DNA of 45,064 nt from Acidimicrobiaceae bacterium (GTDB lineage: Bacteria; Actinomycetota; Acidimicrobiia; Acidimicrobiales; Bog-793), in NCBI GenBank assembly GCA_003139355.1, contig PLIM01000063.1:1-45064 (forward strand). Direction: 5' to 3'. Within the stretch, counting starts at the first letter, position 1. Every line of letters begins with the position of its first letter. Position numbers and translations under genes: made by a program. The notes under the pieces were generated by a model. That model did no database searches. It was not told the DNA's origin and saw nothing but the letters and a program-made list of their open reading frames with translations. Positions 16,514-25,313 of the stretch are shown one piece after another.

Positions 16514-16697
16514 TCGGGACCCAGACGATCTTCGGAGTGCTTGGCAGGATCAGCCGAATGCAGCATTCACACACGATATTCATAGCCCGGCGATCCAAGC
16601 CCTCCGCGTGCGGGTTCAGGATCCACCGTCGCTCGGGGGCTCGGTCCGCATGACCGGCCAATCTGGACGCTCGGGCCAAGTTCAGATGGGCTGAGAA

Positions 16698-16743
16698 GTT
16701 GTGCTACAACAACGGCTAGGTCAACAGCGAGTCGCGTACTCGC
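16698..16743 (+). promoter_or_regulatory. Two small inverted repeats before the GT fusion gene
   Basis: GTTGT-gct-ACAAC (16698-16710) and GCGAGT-cgcgt-ACTCGC (16727-16743) are perfect short palindromes. The second ends five bases before the AAGGAG ribosome-binding site. They could be an operator and a leader hairpin, but short palindromes are frequent in GC-rich DNA. Confidence 0.3.
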
Positions 16744-16759
16744 CGTGAAGGAGCAGCGT

Positions 16760-18751
16760 GTGCAGTCGACATCGGGTGGAGTAGTGGAGTTCAGCCCGCC
16801 GCCGGACCCGCTTGTCTCGGTGATCATCGTCGCGACAGGTGCTGCGCCGGACCTACTGGGGTGCCTTCGTGCCCTGGCCGCGAACACCAAGGATGTGCCG
16901 TTCGAGGTCATCGTGGTCGAGAACGGCCTCGCGCCAGGCGTCTCGAATGACCTCGCGTTCGGGACGCGAGGTGTCACCATCGTCCGCTCCGGAGTCAACC
17001 GGGGCTTTGCCGGCGGCTGTAACCTAGGTGCGCGCAAAGCGCTCGGCACCTATTTGGTTCTCTTGAACGATGACGCCGAGCCGCAACCCGGCTGGTTGCC
17101 GCCTCTCATAGAGGCAGGCGAAGTCCCTGGAGTGGGTGCAGTCGGCGGCCGCGTCCTGCTCTCGGACGGGACCTTGCAGGAGGCCGGCTCGATCATCTGG
17201 CACGACGGCGGGAGCTTTGGCGTAGGTCGTGATCTGCCCGGGGACGCCGTCTCGTTGCGATTTCGCCGGCGTGTCGAATACTGCAGCGCGCTGTCACTCC
17301 TGGTCCGTCGCGAGACTTTCAACGAGCTGGGAGGTCTCGACGAGGGCTATTTCCCGGCCTACTACGAGGATGTCGACTTCTGCCTCAAGATCGCCCAGCG
17401 CGGGGAAGTGGTGCTTTACGAGCCCCGCTCGGTCGTCCGCCATTTCGAGTCGAGGAGCTCGACCCAACGGTTCAAGGAGTTCCTTTGCCTTACGCATCGC
17501 ACCAGGCTGATGGAACGATGGCCGGAGGTGTTCGAGGGGCCAACGCATGCGGTTCCGATCGATGACGACTCGGTCGAGGAGGCGATCCATCTTGCCATGG
17601 GGTCACCGCCACGGGTGCTCGTGATCGACGACCGCCTGCCCGACTTGCGACTCGGCTCTGGTTACTCGCGGATGTTCGACGTCGTGCGAGACATATCAAC
17701 AGCGGGCTATCGGGTTTCGGTCTCTCCGACGGCCGCTGACGACGGCGATGTCGACGCGCTCGGAGCCTTGGGTGTCGGGGTTGTGACCGAGCCGCTCGCC
17801 GAGCACCTTCGTCGGCGCACGGTGCGCTACGAGGCGGTGATCGTCTCACGCCCCCACAACTTCAAGCGCTACGGGTGGATGGTCCGTGAGCTGCAACCCG
17901 ATGCACACCTGTGCTACGACGCGGAGGCGTTGTTCTATCGCCGTCTCGAAGCGCAGGCCGAGCTCGCCGGCTCCGAGGCTGCTCGCGAGGCCTTGTGCAG
18001 CGCCGCTGACGACTCCCGCACGATCGAAGCCGAGATCGCGCGCGCGGTCGACACGATCGTTTGCGTGTCCAGCGACGAAGCGGCCGCGCTTCGCGCGCTC
18101 GGTGCACGCGAGCCGTTTGTCGTGGAGCCCTGGCTCAGCGAGCCGGCGCTCACACCGGCAGGGTTCGCTGCGCGCTCTGACGCGTTCTTGGTGGCGGGTT
18201 GGTTGGCCGGGCCGGAGTCGCCGAACGTTGACGGACTTCTCTGGTTCGTGCGGGACGTGCTGCCAATGGTCCTGGCCCGGCTGCCGTGGGTCCGAATCCG
18301 CGTCTCCGGCAGCGCGCCACCGCAGGCGGCGCTCGAAGTCGGGGGGCGTGGCATCTCCTTCGAGGGTCACGTAGGCAACATCGCGGACTTCTACGGCCGG
18401 ACCCGTGCCTGCATCGTGCCGCTCAGGTACGGGGCAGGCGTGAAGATCAAGACCGTCGAGGCGCTCCAGTACGGCGTGCCGACGGTGGCCACGAGCGTCG
18501 GTGCCGAGGGCATCGATCTACGCGGTACCGCTGCACTCTCTGTCGCCGACGATGCCAGGGACTTCGCGCTCGCGCTGACCTCGTTGCTCACCGATCGCGT
18601 GGCCTGGGAACAACGACGCGCCGAGATCGAGGCGCTGGACGCGCTGCGCCGATCCGAAGCGTCCTGTGTCACGTGGGGCTCTATCCTGGCAGAAGTCTTG
18701 GGCGAGCGCGGGGCATTAGAATCGCGAACGGAACGGAGGGCGGCCACATGA
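16760..18751 (+). CDS. Two-domain glycosyltransferase (GT2-GT4 fusion)
   Basis: 663 residues that join two transferases. The N-terminal GT2 domain (about 15-250) is of the rhamnosyl/WbbL type: VSVIIVATGAAPDLLGCLRA, NRGFAGGCNLGARKA, VLLNDDAEP as the D-x-D region, and AYYEDVDFCLKIAQRG. The C-terminal GT4 domain (about 280-640) has GPESPNVDGLLWFVRDVLP and the donor-binding PLRYGAGVKIKTVEALQYGV. Such a fusion can add two sugars in turn to one growing chain. The GTG at 16760 is chosen because AAGGAG lies six bases upstream; an earlier in-frame GTG at 16745 lies inside that signal. It leads a three-gene operon and overlaps the next gene by four bases. Confidence 0.9.
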   Translation: MQSTSGGVVEFSPPPDPLVSVIIVATGAAPDLLGCLRALAANTKDVPFEVIVVENGLAPGVSNDLAFGTRGVTIVRSGVNRGFAGGCNLGARKALGTYLVLLNDDAEPQPGWLPPLIEAGEVPGVGAVGGRVLLSDGTLQEAGSIIWHDGGSFGVGRDLPGDAVSLRFRRRVEYCSALSLLVRRETFNELGGLDEGYFPAYYEDVDFCLKIAQRGEVVLYEPRSVVRHFESRSSTQRFKEFLCLTHRTRLMERWPEVFEGPTHAVPIDDDSVEEAIHLAMGSPPRVLVIDDRLPDLRLGSGYSRMFDVVRDISTAGYRVSVSPTAADDGDVDALGALGVGVVTEPLAEHLRRRTVRYEAVIVSRPHNFKRYGWMVRELQPDAHLCYDAEALFYRRLEAQAELAGSEAAREALCSAADDSRTIEAEIARAVDTIVCVSSDEAAALRALGAREPFVVEPWLSEPALTPAGFAARSDAFLVAGWLAGPESPNVDGLLWFVRDVLPMVLARLPWVRIRVSGSAPPQAALEVGGRGISFEGHVGNIADFYGRTRACIVPLRYGAGVKIKTVEALQYGVPTVATSVGAEGIDLRGTAALSVADDARDFALALTSLLTDRVAWEQRRAEIEALDALRRSEASCVTWGSILAEVLGERGALESRTERRAAT

Positions 18752-19215
18752 GAAAGCTGCCAGATCCCAGACGGCCGGTCACCGGCCGGGAGCTCACGCG
18801 TGACGAACGCTCCGAGGACGGGGCCCGGCTCAACCTCCAGCACGCCAGCGAGACCAGCGATTTGGCTCGCGCGCGGTCGCGTGTCTCACGCGAAGGACAT
18901 GCCAATGACGAGCTCGTGGAGGAGCTGGAGCTACGCCTTCGAGAGTGGGTCGAGCGAGTGGACGCCCTCGAGACGGAGATGGGGTACCTCAAGCGAGATC
19001 TGGAGGTCCGTATCGCCTATGCCCTCGAGCTGGAACGCCAGCTGGACTACCACGTGGGCGCTGTGCGCTACGCGCAGAACGAGGTTGAAGCGATTCGTGC
19101 CCGAACCGCCTACCGCGTCGTGGACGGCATGGTGCGGCGGGTTGCCACCAAGCCGGCGCTCTACCGTTTCGCACGCAGCTGGGCTCAAAGGATGATGGCC
19201 TGGCGTGAGAGCTGA
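18748..19215 (+). CDS. Coiled-coil protein of glycan locus
   Basis: 155 residues, soluble, with no known catalytic motif. Residues about 50-115 form a strongly charged coiled coil (ELVEELELRLREWVERVDAL, then ETEMGYLKRDLEVRIAYALE). A basic helical tail includes RTAYRVVDGMVRRV and KPALYRFARSWAQRM, a tail type often found at the ends of glycosyltransferases. ATG at 18748 overlaps the stop of the GT fusion (ATGA) and has GGAGGG upstream. Its stop is overlapped in turn by the FkbM gene. The tight coupling suggests it holds the transferase and methyltransferase together, or acts as a length ruler; this is inference. Confidence 0.75.
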   Translation: MRKLPDPRRPVTGRELTRDERSEDGARLNLQHASETSDLARARSRVSREGHANDELVEELELRLREWVERVDALETEMGYLKRDLEVRIAYALELERQLDYHVGAVRYAQNEVEAIRARTAYRVVDGMVRRVATKPALYRFARSWAQRMMAWRES

Positions 19216-20146
19216 CCGACCGGACAACACGCGAACAGAGACCCGCCCGGGAGGCTCCAGTCCCGACCGGATGGTGTCGTATGCAGCGAGTGCAGAGGAC
19301 GTCGTCCTGCACAGGGCTCTCTGCCGCGGCCGCGTCGGCGTCGGCCGGTACGTGGATGTAGGAGCTTCCTCTCCCTACTTGAGCTCGGTGACGAGACACT
19401 TCTACGACGCAGGCTGGAGCGGCATCGATGTCGAGCCTCTCGCGGAGGAGGCGGCGGAACTGCGCCGGGCTCGGCCGCGAGACGTCGTGGTCGAGGCGGC
19501 GCTCGGAAGTGCCGCTGGCGAGGTCACCCTCTACGTCGTAGGTGACGAACGCGGCCTCTCGAGCACAGACGCGGAGGTGGGCGCCGGCTACGTCCGAGCC
19601 GGTCGCCCGGTGCGAGAGCGCGTGGTCAGACTCCGTACGCTGGCAGATGTCCTCGACGAGCACTGCTCCGGTGAGGTCTCCTTCCTCAAGGTCGACGTGG
19701 AGGGCGCGGAGCCCGAAGTGCTGTCGGGCAACGACTGGTCGCGGTGGCGTCCGAGGGTGGTTGTGGTGGAGGCAACCGATCCCTGGTCGTACCAGCAGAC
19801 GCACTCGCGCTGGGAGCCACAGCTCTTGGCAGCCGGGTATCTCTTCGCTTGCTTCGACGGGATCAACCGGTTCTACGCGCGCTCTGAGGAGCCAGATCTC
19901 GTGCCGCTGCTCGCGCCGGCAAGCGTGCTGGACAACTTTGTGTCGGAGAACCTCAACCGTGTCGAGGGGTACGTTCGTCATCTCGAGGCGGAGCTGAAGG
20001 CGCGGAGCTCGCATGTGGCAGAGCTCGAGACTTTCGTCGGCCGCCAAGAGGAGCAGATCCGCGTCAGGGACCGCCGCATCGCCGAGCTCGAAGCCCGCAT
20101 CGCCCAGGCACGCGCCACGGCAAAGGACTCCAAGGGGCGGGCCTGA
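19205..20146 (+). CDS. FkbM family methyltransferase with coiled-coil tail
   Basis: SAM-dependent methyltransferase, 313 residues, likely O-methylating a sugar in the glycan. YVDVGASSPYLSSVTRHFY is the SAM-binding motif I, GWSGIDVEPL follows, and FLKVDVEGAEPEVL is the FkbM motif. From about residue 240 the protein becomes coiled coil (YVRHLEAELKARSSHVAELE, then EEQIRVRDRRIAELEARIAQ), an addition to the normal FkbM domain of roughly 220 residues. GTG at 19205 overlaps the coiled-coil gene by 11 bases; an ATG at 19271 is an alternative that keeps the catalytic domain. End-modifying methyltransferases with coiled coils are known to cap O-antigen chains (WbdD type), so capping is a reasonable guess. 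Confidence 0.85.
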   Translation: MRADRPDNTRTETRPGGSSPDRMVSYAASAEDVVLHRALCRGRVGVGRYVDVGASSPYLSSVTRHFYDAGWSGIDVEPLAEEAAELRRARPRDVVVEAALGSAAGEVTLYVVGDERGLSSTDAEVGAGYVRAGRPVRERVVRLRTLADVLDEHCSGEVSFLKVDVEGAEPEVLSGNDWSRWRPRVVVVEATDPWSYQQTHSRWEPQLLAAGYLFACFDGINRFYARSEEPDLVPLLAPASVLDNFVSENLNRVEGYVRHLEAELKARSSHVAELETFVGRQEEQIRVRDRRIAELEARIAQARATAKDSKGRA

Positions 20147-20180
20147 CTCCTTGCGTCAGAGCATCAGGTCAGCGGGCCGT

Positions 20181-22655
20181 TCAAATCCCCGCGCGAGCCG
20201 GGCTCGCGATGTCCCCCGGATCCGGCCCGTGCTGGTCGTCTCCGCCTGAGTTCGGACCGGGCGCTTTGCGCAGCCTCCTCGGAGCGGCGCGCTCGCGGCA
20301 CGCGACCTCGGCCGCCTCGAACGCCGGGGCGAACGACTCGCCGAGGTCCGCACGCACCAGCTCGGGTCGCGGCCTGCGCCAGGCAAGCGGCCAGATCGCC
20401 CACGCGAGCAGTGCGGCGAGGGTGGCTAGAGCAAGCCAGGTTCCGATGACCAGCCGCGCCGGCAGGTACCAGAGGTGGATGACGTGAGGGCCGGCGGGGA
20501 CCGCTGCCTCTAACATCAGGCCCCTGTAGCGCGACAGCGCCAACGCGCGGCCGTCGATCGAGGCGTGCCACCCGGGCAGGTCGGTCACGCGCATGACGAG
20601 CTGGCTTGGTGCCGAGGCGTCGATCCTGAGTGTCCAGCTGCTCGCCACGGGATGTCTTATGGAAGACACCGGCCGCGATGCGCCCGAGCCGCCCCTGGTG
20701 ATCAAGGAGAAGCGCGTCGCGCCGGGAACTGCGTAGAGGCGCTCGCCCGCGAACGACCCGGCATAACGGGTGCCGGGCGGCGCTGGCAGCGAAGTCCCCG
20801 GCTCCTGCAGGATCCACGCGATCCCGTACTCGCGGGCGAGCGCGGCGGAGCCGATGTCGGGCTCGACATAGGACATTCCGCCCCGGCTCGTGAAGTACAC
20901 CTGCGGAATCACCGGATCGTGGCCCGCATACTCGGCGATCCCATAGCCGAGGTTGGCGTTCGGGTAGAAGCCGACAGGCTCGATCGTCTGCGACTGGGTC
21001 GGCGTTCCGGTGTCCAACCCGACCAGACCAGAGCCCACGACCGCCTTCAGCCGCGCAATTGCAGGCGTTACCGGGAAGAAGCTCTTGCTGTAGGTGTTGA
21101 TACCGACTCCGGAGAACAGAAGGAAGGCCGACTCTGCGCCGAAGAGCACCACTGCTCCCGCGACAACGATCCGCCGGGCGGACGGCCGGCGCGCGAACCT
21201 GCGTGCGAACAGGAACAGGCCGCCGGCCAGAACGCATGCCGCCACCAGCCCGATTGGCCACCAAAGGCTGTCGAGCCTGAGTTCGTGACGCGCCGCCGGG
21301 AGCTTGCCGCTGAAAGCCCGGTACCACAGGAAGGCGACGAACACGGCGACAATCGCGCTCATGACCCAGTAGGTGATCAACATGCGGCGCTCGCCCCGCG
21401 CGCGAAGCAAGGTCTCGAGCCCCAAAGCTGCCAGCACGCCGAGCGGCAAACCGACGATCGCGCGCATCCGGCTGATCGGCAGGCTGTCCAGGCCCGAGTG
21501 CTTCAAGAGGGTGTATACGACATGGAACGACCTTGTCTGGTAGGAGATCGCCATGGCGACCACTACCATGGCGGCCAGAGCGACAACCGTCGGGTGCCGC
21601 CACCAGCGCAGCACTGCAGCCCCGGCCAGGACGAGCGCGATGACCCCGACGTAGGCGACCGTCTCGTAGTAGTTGTTCCTCGGGTAGAAGAACGCGCTTC
21701 CGTTGATCGGCAGCCCGTAGTACCCCGGCGTGACGAGCAGCGCGAGAGCGCGCGCATCGAGGCCCGCGAAACCTGTCAGGGTCCCGCGATGACTGCCCTT
21801 GACTGCCTGCAGTCCCGGGAGCCACAACGGTGCCGAGAGAGCGCCCCCCGCGAGGACCCCGATGACGACTCGCACGACGCCCGAGAGCGACAGCCGCCGC
21901 CTGCCTACAAGTGCCAGGGCCGTCAGCACGACGAAGAAGACCGCGAGCGCCCCCGCGACGAAGAAGTACGCCTCGGGAAACCCCCCGTACACGCAGAAGG
22001 CGACCGACAGCGCCAGCAGGACCACGTAGGAGCGCCTTGCCTTCCAGCGGTAGGCGAGGATCGCGAGCGCCGCGATCCACCCGAGCCAGGCCACCACGTC
22101 CGACAGGGGCCAGGTGAGCCATCCGGCGAACGCGCCTGAGAGCATGAATGTGATTCCGCCCAGCGCCGAGGCGAGGGGTCGCAGGCCGAGGACACGGCAC
22201 AGCACGTAGGCACCGGTCCCGGCGATGAGGAGCTTCATCGCCACGACGACGAGAAACGCGTACCGGAGCGGAGCGAGATAGCTCACAAGATCGGGCAGGC
22301 TCAAGACGGCCGACTGGAAGTTGAGGAACTGGTTCAGCCCGAGCAGGCTCAGGTCGTTCCAGAGCGGGAACTGCAAATGGTGGATCGCTGTCCAGTCGAA
22401 GGCGTTGAACGGCACCATCAAGGTGACCGAGTCGCCGTTCAGCACGTTGTGAGGCGCGCCAGGGTATGCGCCGGTGCCGAGTGAGCTGAAGGAGATGACG
22501 GTGTCGAAGCTGCCGAAGCTCCCGCCGTCCTTGACCGACGGCGACACGTAGGCCAGGACGAAGCCGAGGATGGCCGAGAGGCCGAACACGTCGGTGCCAT
22601 GGCGTAGCCACCAACGCGCGACACGCCCCCGAGATGGCGCAGACACGCCTGTCAC
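20181..22655 (-). CDS. Large YfhO-like membrane protein
   Basis: About 824 residues with 12-14 membrane helices and a long outer C-terminal domain, the layout of YfhO (PF09586) proteins, which in Gram-positives take part in glycosylating surface polymers. Typical features are GGSFGSFDTVISFSSLGTG and NGDSVTLMVPFNAFDWTAIH in the first outer loop, FPLWNDLSLLG, and the late motif DLPGWHASIDGRALALSRYR. The frame is open up to 22823, but the first 56 residues look like non-coding sequence, so GTG at 22655 (or 22646) is preferred; neither has a clear ribosome-binding site. It converges on the FkbM gene with only 34 bases between them and is divergent from the next GT2. Function inferred from family and context. 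Confidence 0.8.
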   Translation of the reverse strand: MTGVSAPSRGRVARWWLRHGTDVFGLSAILGFVLAYVSPSVKDGGSFGSFDTVISFSSLGTGAYPGAPHNVLNGDSVTLMVPFNAFDWTAIHHLQFPLWNDLSLLGLNQFLNFQSAVLSLPDLVSYLAPLRYAFLVVVAMKLLIAGTGAYVLCRVLGLRPLASALGGITFMLSGAFAGWLTWPLSDVVAWLGWIAALAILAYRWKARRSYVVLLALSVAFCVYGGFPEAYFFVAGALAVFFVVLTALALVGRRRLSLSGVVRVVIGVLAGGALSAPLWLPGLQAVKGSHRGTLTGFAGLDARALALLVTPGYYGLPINGSAFFYPRNNYYETVAYVGVIALVLAGAAVLRWWRHPTVVALAAMVVVAMAISYQTRSFHVVYTLLKHSGLDSLPISRMRAIVGLPLGVLAALGLETLLRARGERRMLITYWVMSAIVAVFVAFLWYRAFSGKLPAARHELRLDSLWWPIGLVAACVLAGGLFLFARRFARRPSARRIVVAGAVVLFGAESAFLLFSGVGINTYSKSFFPVTPAIARLKAVVGSGLVGLDTGTPTQSQTIEPVGFYPNANLGYGIAEYAGHDPVIPQVYFTSRGGMSYVEPDIGSAALAREYGIAWILQEPGTSLPAPPGTRYAGSFAGERLYAVPGATRFSLITRGGSGASRPVSSIRHPVASSWTLRIDASAPSQLVMRVTDLPGWHASIDGRALALSRYRGLMLEAAVPAGPHVIHLWYLPARLVIGTWLALATLAALLAWAIWPLAWRRPRPELVRADLGESFAPAFEAAEVACRERAAPRRLRKAPGPNSGGDDQHGPDPGDIASPARAGI

Positions 22656-23064
22656 CGTACCGATTCCGGTGCTCGCCTGGCTGGCCTCAGTGCTTGGCCG
22701 ATTGCGCGCCTTGGGTAGGTGCGCGAGGAGCCGGGGGCTGGGAGATCCACGAGGACAAAGGCTGCCCGGACGTGACTGACAGCGTCTGGACCGGCCTCCA
22801 TCAGGATGGCAAGTTTGGCACAAGCGGCCGGCCGTTGCGAGCTACGACGGTACAGGTCGTCCCGCGTCGTGGTCCTCGGGCACTGCCGATTATCTGTGAC
22901 ACGGAGTTTCCCTCAGCCGTCGTCGCGCTGGTCAAGCGAAACGTCGCACCGCCATCGTGTACCACCACCAGTGCCTGCACTAGCTCATGGGCACTATCTT
23001 GGAGCCCACGTCGCGCGAAGTCTTCACCAGTCCGCGCAACCCTTGAACTTCAGGAGCTCCAGGC
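22656..23064. other. Intergenic region between divergent glycan genes
   Basis: About 409 bases between the YfhO-like gene and the GT2 gene. The region must hold promoters for both directions. AGGAG at 23052-23056 is the ribosome-binding site of the GT2 gene. TATCTT near 22995 could be its -10 box, without a good -35. Open frames crossing the region have no coding signature. Confidence 0.3.
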
Positions 23065-23865
23065 ATGGGAAACATCTCGGACCACCAGCAAACTCGTCTG
23101 CGGGCGCTCCAGCGGCTCGTCATCGACCTCGGGCGGCAGGACTTCGACGAGCGCTACCGCGACCTCGAGCTGACGCCGGTCGTGGGTTTGATCTGCGCCT
23201 ACGAGGAGGAGGCCAACATCGGCGACGTGCTCAGGCGCGTGCCGAAGGTGGCATGCGGGCTGGACGTCACACCTCTTGTGATCGTCGACGGCGGCGAGGA
23301 CGAGACCGCTCGAGTCGCCATGGAAGGCGGGGCTGTGACCTTCGTGTTCCCAGTGAACCTGGGTCACGGGGTGGCGCTACGTGTCGGCTATGACCTCTGT
23401 GTGGCCCTAGGGGCCCGGTACGTGGTCACACTCGATGCCGACGGCCAGAACGACCCCGCCGAGATGCCCCAGCTGCTCCAGCCGCTAGTGGCTGACGAGG
23501 CCGACTTCGTTGTGGCCTCCCGGCGCCTGGGCGTGGACAAGACGGGGGACCGCTACCGTCAATTGGGCGTGGTGTTCTTCGCTGCGCTGATGAACTTTTT
23601 GACAGGCGCCCATCTCACCGACACGTCCAACGGCTTCCGGGCCCTGCGGGTGGCGATGCTGGCGGACGTGAAAGGCCGGCTCGAGCAGGACCAGTACCAA
23701 ACGGCTGAGCTGCTCGTAACGTCGCTCAAGCGGGGATGGAGGGTGACCGAGCGCCCCGCCGTGTGGCACGAGCGGGCCTCGGGGCAGTCGAAGAAGGGCG
23801 GGAACATCCTCTACGGCTTCCGCTACGCCGCCGTGCTGCTCGGGACCTGGCGCCGCGAGCACTGA
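23065..23865 (+). CDS. Family 2 glycosyltransferase, polyprenyl-phosphate type
   Basis: 266 residues. GLICAYEEEANIGDVLRRVP starts the GT-A fold, LVIVDGGEDETARVA gives the nucleotide-binding aspartates, VTLDADGQNDPAEMP is the D-x-D of DPM-like enzymes, and DTSNGFRALRVAML is the acceptor-side motif. No membrane helix beyond the hydrophobic core is evident. ATG at 23065 follows AGGAG with eight bases between. It likely charges a lipid carrier with a sugar for the GT-C and YfhO-type enzymes nearby. It is the last gene of the glycan locus before central metabolism genes begin. Confidence 0.9.
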   Translation: MGNISDHQQTRLRALQRLVIDLGRQDFDERYRDLELTPVVGLICAYEEEANIGDVLRRVPKVACGLDVTPLVIVDGGEDETARVAMEGGAVTFVFPVNLGHGVALRVGYDLCVALGARYVVTLDADGQNDPAEMPQLLQPLVADEADFVVASRRLGVDKTGDRYRQLGVVFFAALMNFLTGAHLTDTSNGFRALRVAMLADVKGRLEQDQYQTAELLVTSLKRGWRVTERPAVWHERASGQSKKGGNILYGFRYAAVLLGTWRREH

Positions 23866-24030
23866 GCCTCGCCGCAGCGGAGCGCCCGCAATCGGTGGCG
23901 CCCCGTGGGTGGCAGTCGTCTTCCCGTCGTGGCTGCGGCCCGGCCGTGAGGTCGCGAGGCCAACCCTGCCTCGCAGAGTCCCGCCCGCTATGCTCGCCCG
24001 CAAGTTCGAACCAAAGGAGCGGATGGACTC

Positions 24031-25065
24031 GTGCAGATAGGAATCCTGACTGGTGGGGGAGATGCGCCTGGGCTGAATGCGGCCATCCGAGCGGTGGCTC
24101 GCAGCGCCTTCGCGGACGGAGCCGATGTTCTTGGCGTGCGCAACGGGTGGGCCGGCCTGGTCGAGGGCGGCGATGTCAGCCCGCTGCGCCCTGAAGACGT
24201 CTCGGGGATCCTCACCCGGGGTGGCACGATCCTGGGCACCTCGCGGGTCAACCCCCTGGCTGAACCCAGCGCGATGGAGGCTGTCGTCGCCAACCTCGGC
24301 CGTCTCGGCATAGACGCGCTGGTGGCCATGGGGGGGGATGACACGCTCTCGGTGGCCGCCGCACTGGCGGAGCGGGGAGTGCCCGTCGTCGGCGTCCCCA
24401 AGACTGTGGACAACGACCTGCAGGTCACCGAGTACTGCATTGGCTTTGACACTGCTGTCGCCGTCGTCACCGAGGCAGTGGACCGGCTGCACACCACGGC
24501 TGCCTCACACCACCGGGTGATGGTGGTCGAGGCGATGGGACGAGACGCCGGGTGGGTGACGCTGATGGGGGGCCTCGCCGGAGGGGCCGACATGATCGTC
24601 ATTCCGGAGTTCGAGGTCGAACTGAACGAGGTCGTGGACCACCTCCACGCCCGCCATCGGCAGGGCAAGACCTTCAGCATCATCGCCGTCTCCGAGGGGG
24701 CCGATGTCGTCGGCCTGCCCGTCCCGTCCGACACCGAGGCGCCTCTCGACGCCTTCGGGCATGTTCAGCTCAGCCGTCGCGGGATCGGAGAGCGTCTTGG
24801 CCGCCAGTTGGAGGACGTGACCGGCTTTGAGACCAGGGTGACGGTCCTCGGCCACACCCAAAGGGGCGGCACTCCGACCGCCTACGACCGGATCTGGGCG
24901 ACACGCGTCGGCGTTGGCGCCTACAAGCTCCTGAGCGAAGGGGACTTTGGCGCGATCCCCATCAAGCGCGGCGATCGCGTGGAGAGCGCCCGGCTGTCCG
25001 AGGTGGCCGCCGGAGCCCGCCTGGTGCCCGAAGACCTCTACCGCCTGGCACAGATCTTCTACTGA
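24031..25065 (+). CDS. pfp: 6-phosphofructokinase, predicted pyrophosphate-dependent
   Basis: Phosphorylates fructose 6-phosphate in glycolysis, 344 residues. GGGDAPGLN is at 8-16. The residues that choose the phosphoryl donor fall at the same numbers as in E. coli PfkA: the motif GGDDT gives D104 and PKTVDND gives K124. ATP-dependent enzymes have glycine at both places, while D104 with K124 is the pyrophosphate pattern. R72, D127 and D129 are present. GTG at 24031 has AAGGAG about 11 bases upstream; the ATG just before it is out of frame. If pyrophosphate is the donor, the step is reversible and can serve gluconeogenesis too. A strong hairpin follows the stop. Confidence 0.9.
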   Translation: MQIGILTGGGDAPGLNAAIRAVARSAFADGADVLGVRNGWAGLVEGGDVSPLRPEDVSGILTRGGTILGTSRVNPLAEPSAMEAVVANLGRLGIDALVAMGGDDTLSVAAALAERGVPVVGVPKTVDNDLQVTEYCIGFDTAVAVVTEAVDRLHTTAASHHRVMVVEAMGRDAGWVTLMGGLAGGADMIVIPEFEVELNEVVDHLHARHRQGKTFSIIAVSEGADVVGLPVPSDTEAPLDAFGHVQLSRRGIGERLGRQLEDVTGFETRVTVLGHTQRGGTPTAYDRIWATRVGVGAYKLLSEGDFGAIPIKRGDRVESARLSEVAAGARLVPEDLYRLAQIFY

Positions 25066-25071
25066 GCGGGT

Positions 25072-25099
25072 CCACCGTCCCGACATGACGGGACGGTGG
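25072..25099 (+). terminator. Strong hairpin after phosphofructokinase
   Basis: CCACCGTCCCG (25072-25082) and CGGGACGGTGG (25089-25099) form a perfect 11-bp GC-rich stem with loop ACATGA, seven bases after the stop codon. No T-run follows, as is common in high-GC actinobacteria. Confidence 0.75.
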
Positions 25100-25313
25100 T
25101 GTGCTGAGCGGATGGACCGAACTTGAGCGGAAGGTCGCGGCTTCGGCCGTCATCTCACGCTGACTCGAGTGCGCCCACTAGGTGGTGGCCATATGGGCGT
25201 TCGCGTGCGACCGTGCATGGCGGTGGCCTTCGGCAGATGGTGGTCCTGCAGGGCGACCCGGTAGACTGATGTCCCGCGGCCATTGCCGTGTTCTTTTCCG
25301 GGGTCCTGCCCAA

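Noticed and set aside
20565-22139. Open plus frame of 524 codons over the YfhO-like gene
   Set aside because: Antisense shadow, rich in R, Q, D and H, while the minus strand gives regular membrane helices.
20164-22614. Second long minus frame of 816 codons in the YfhO-like gene
   Set aside because: Arginine-rich frame parallel to the real one; no hydrophobic pattern or motifs.
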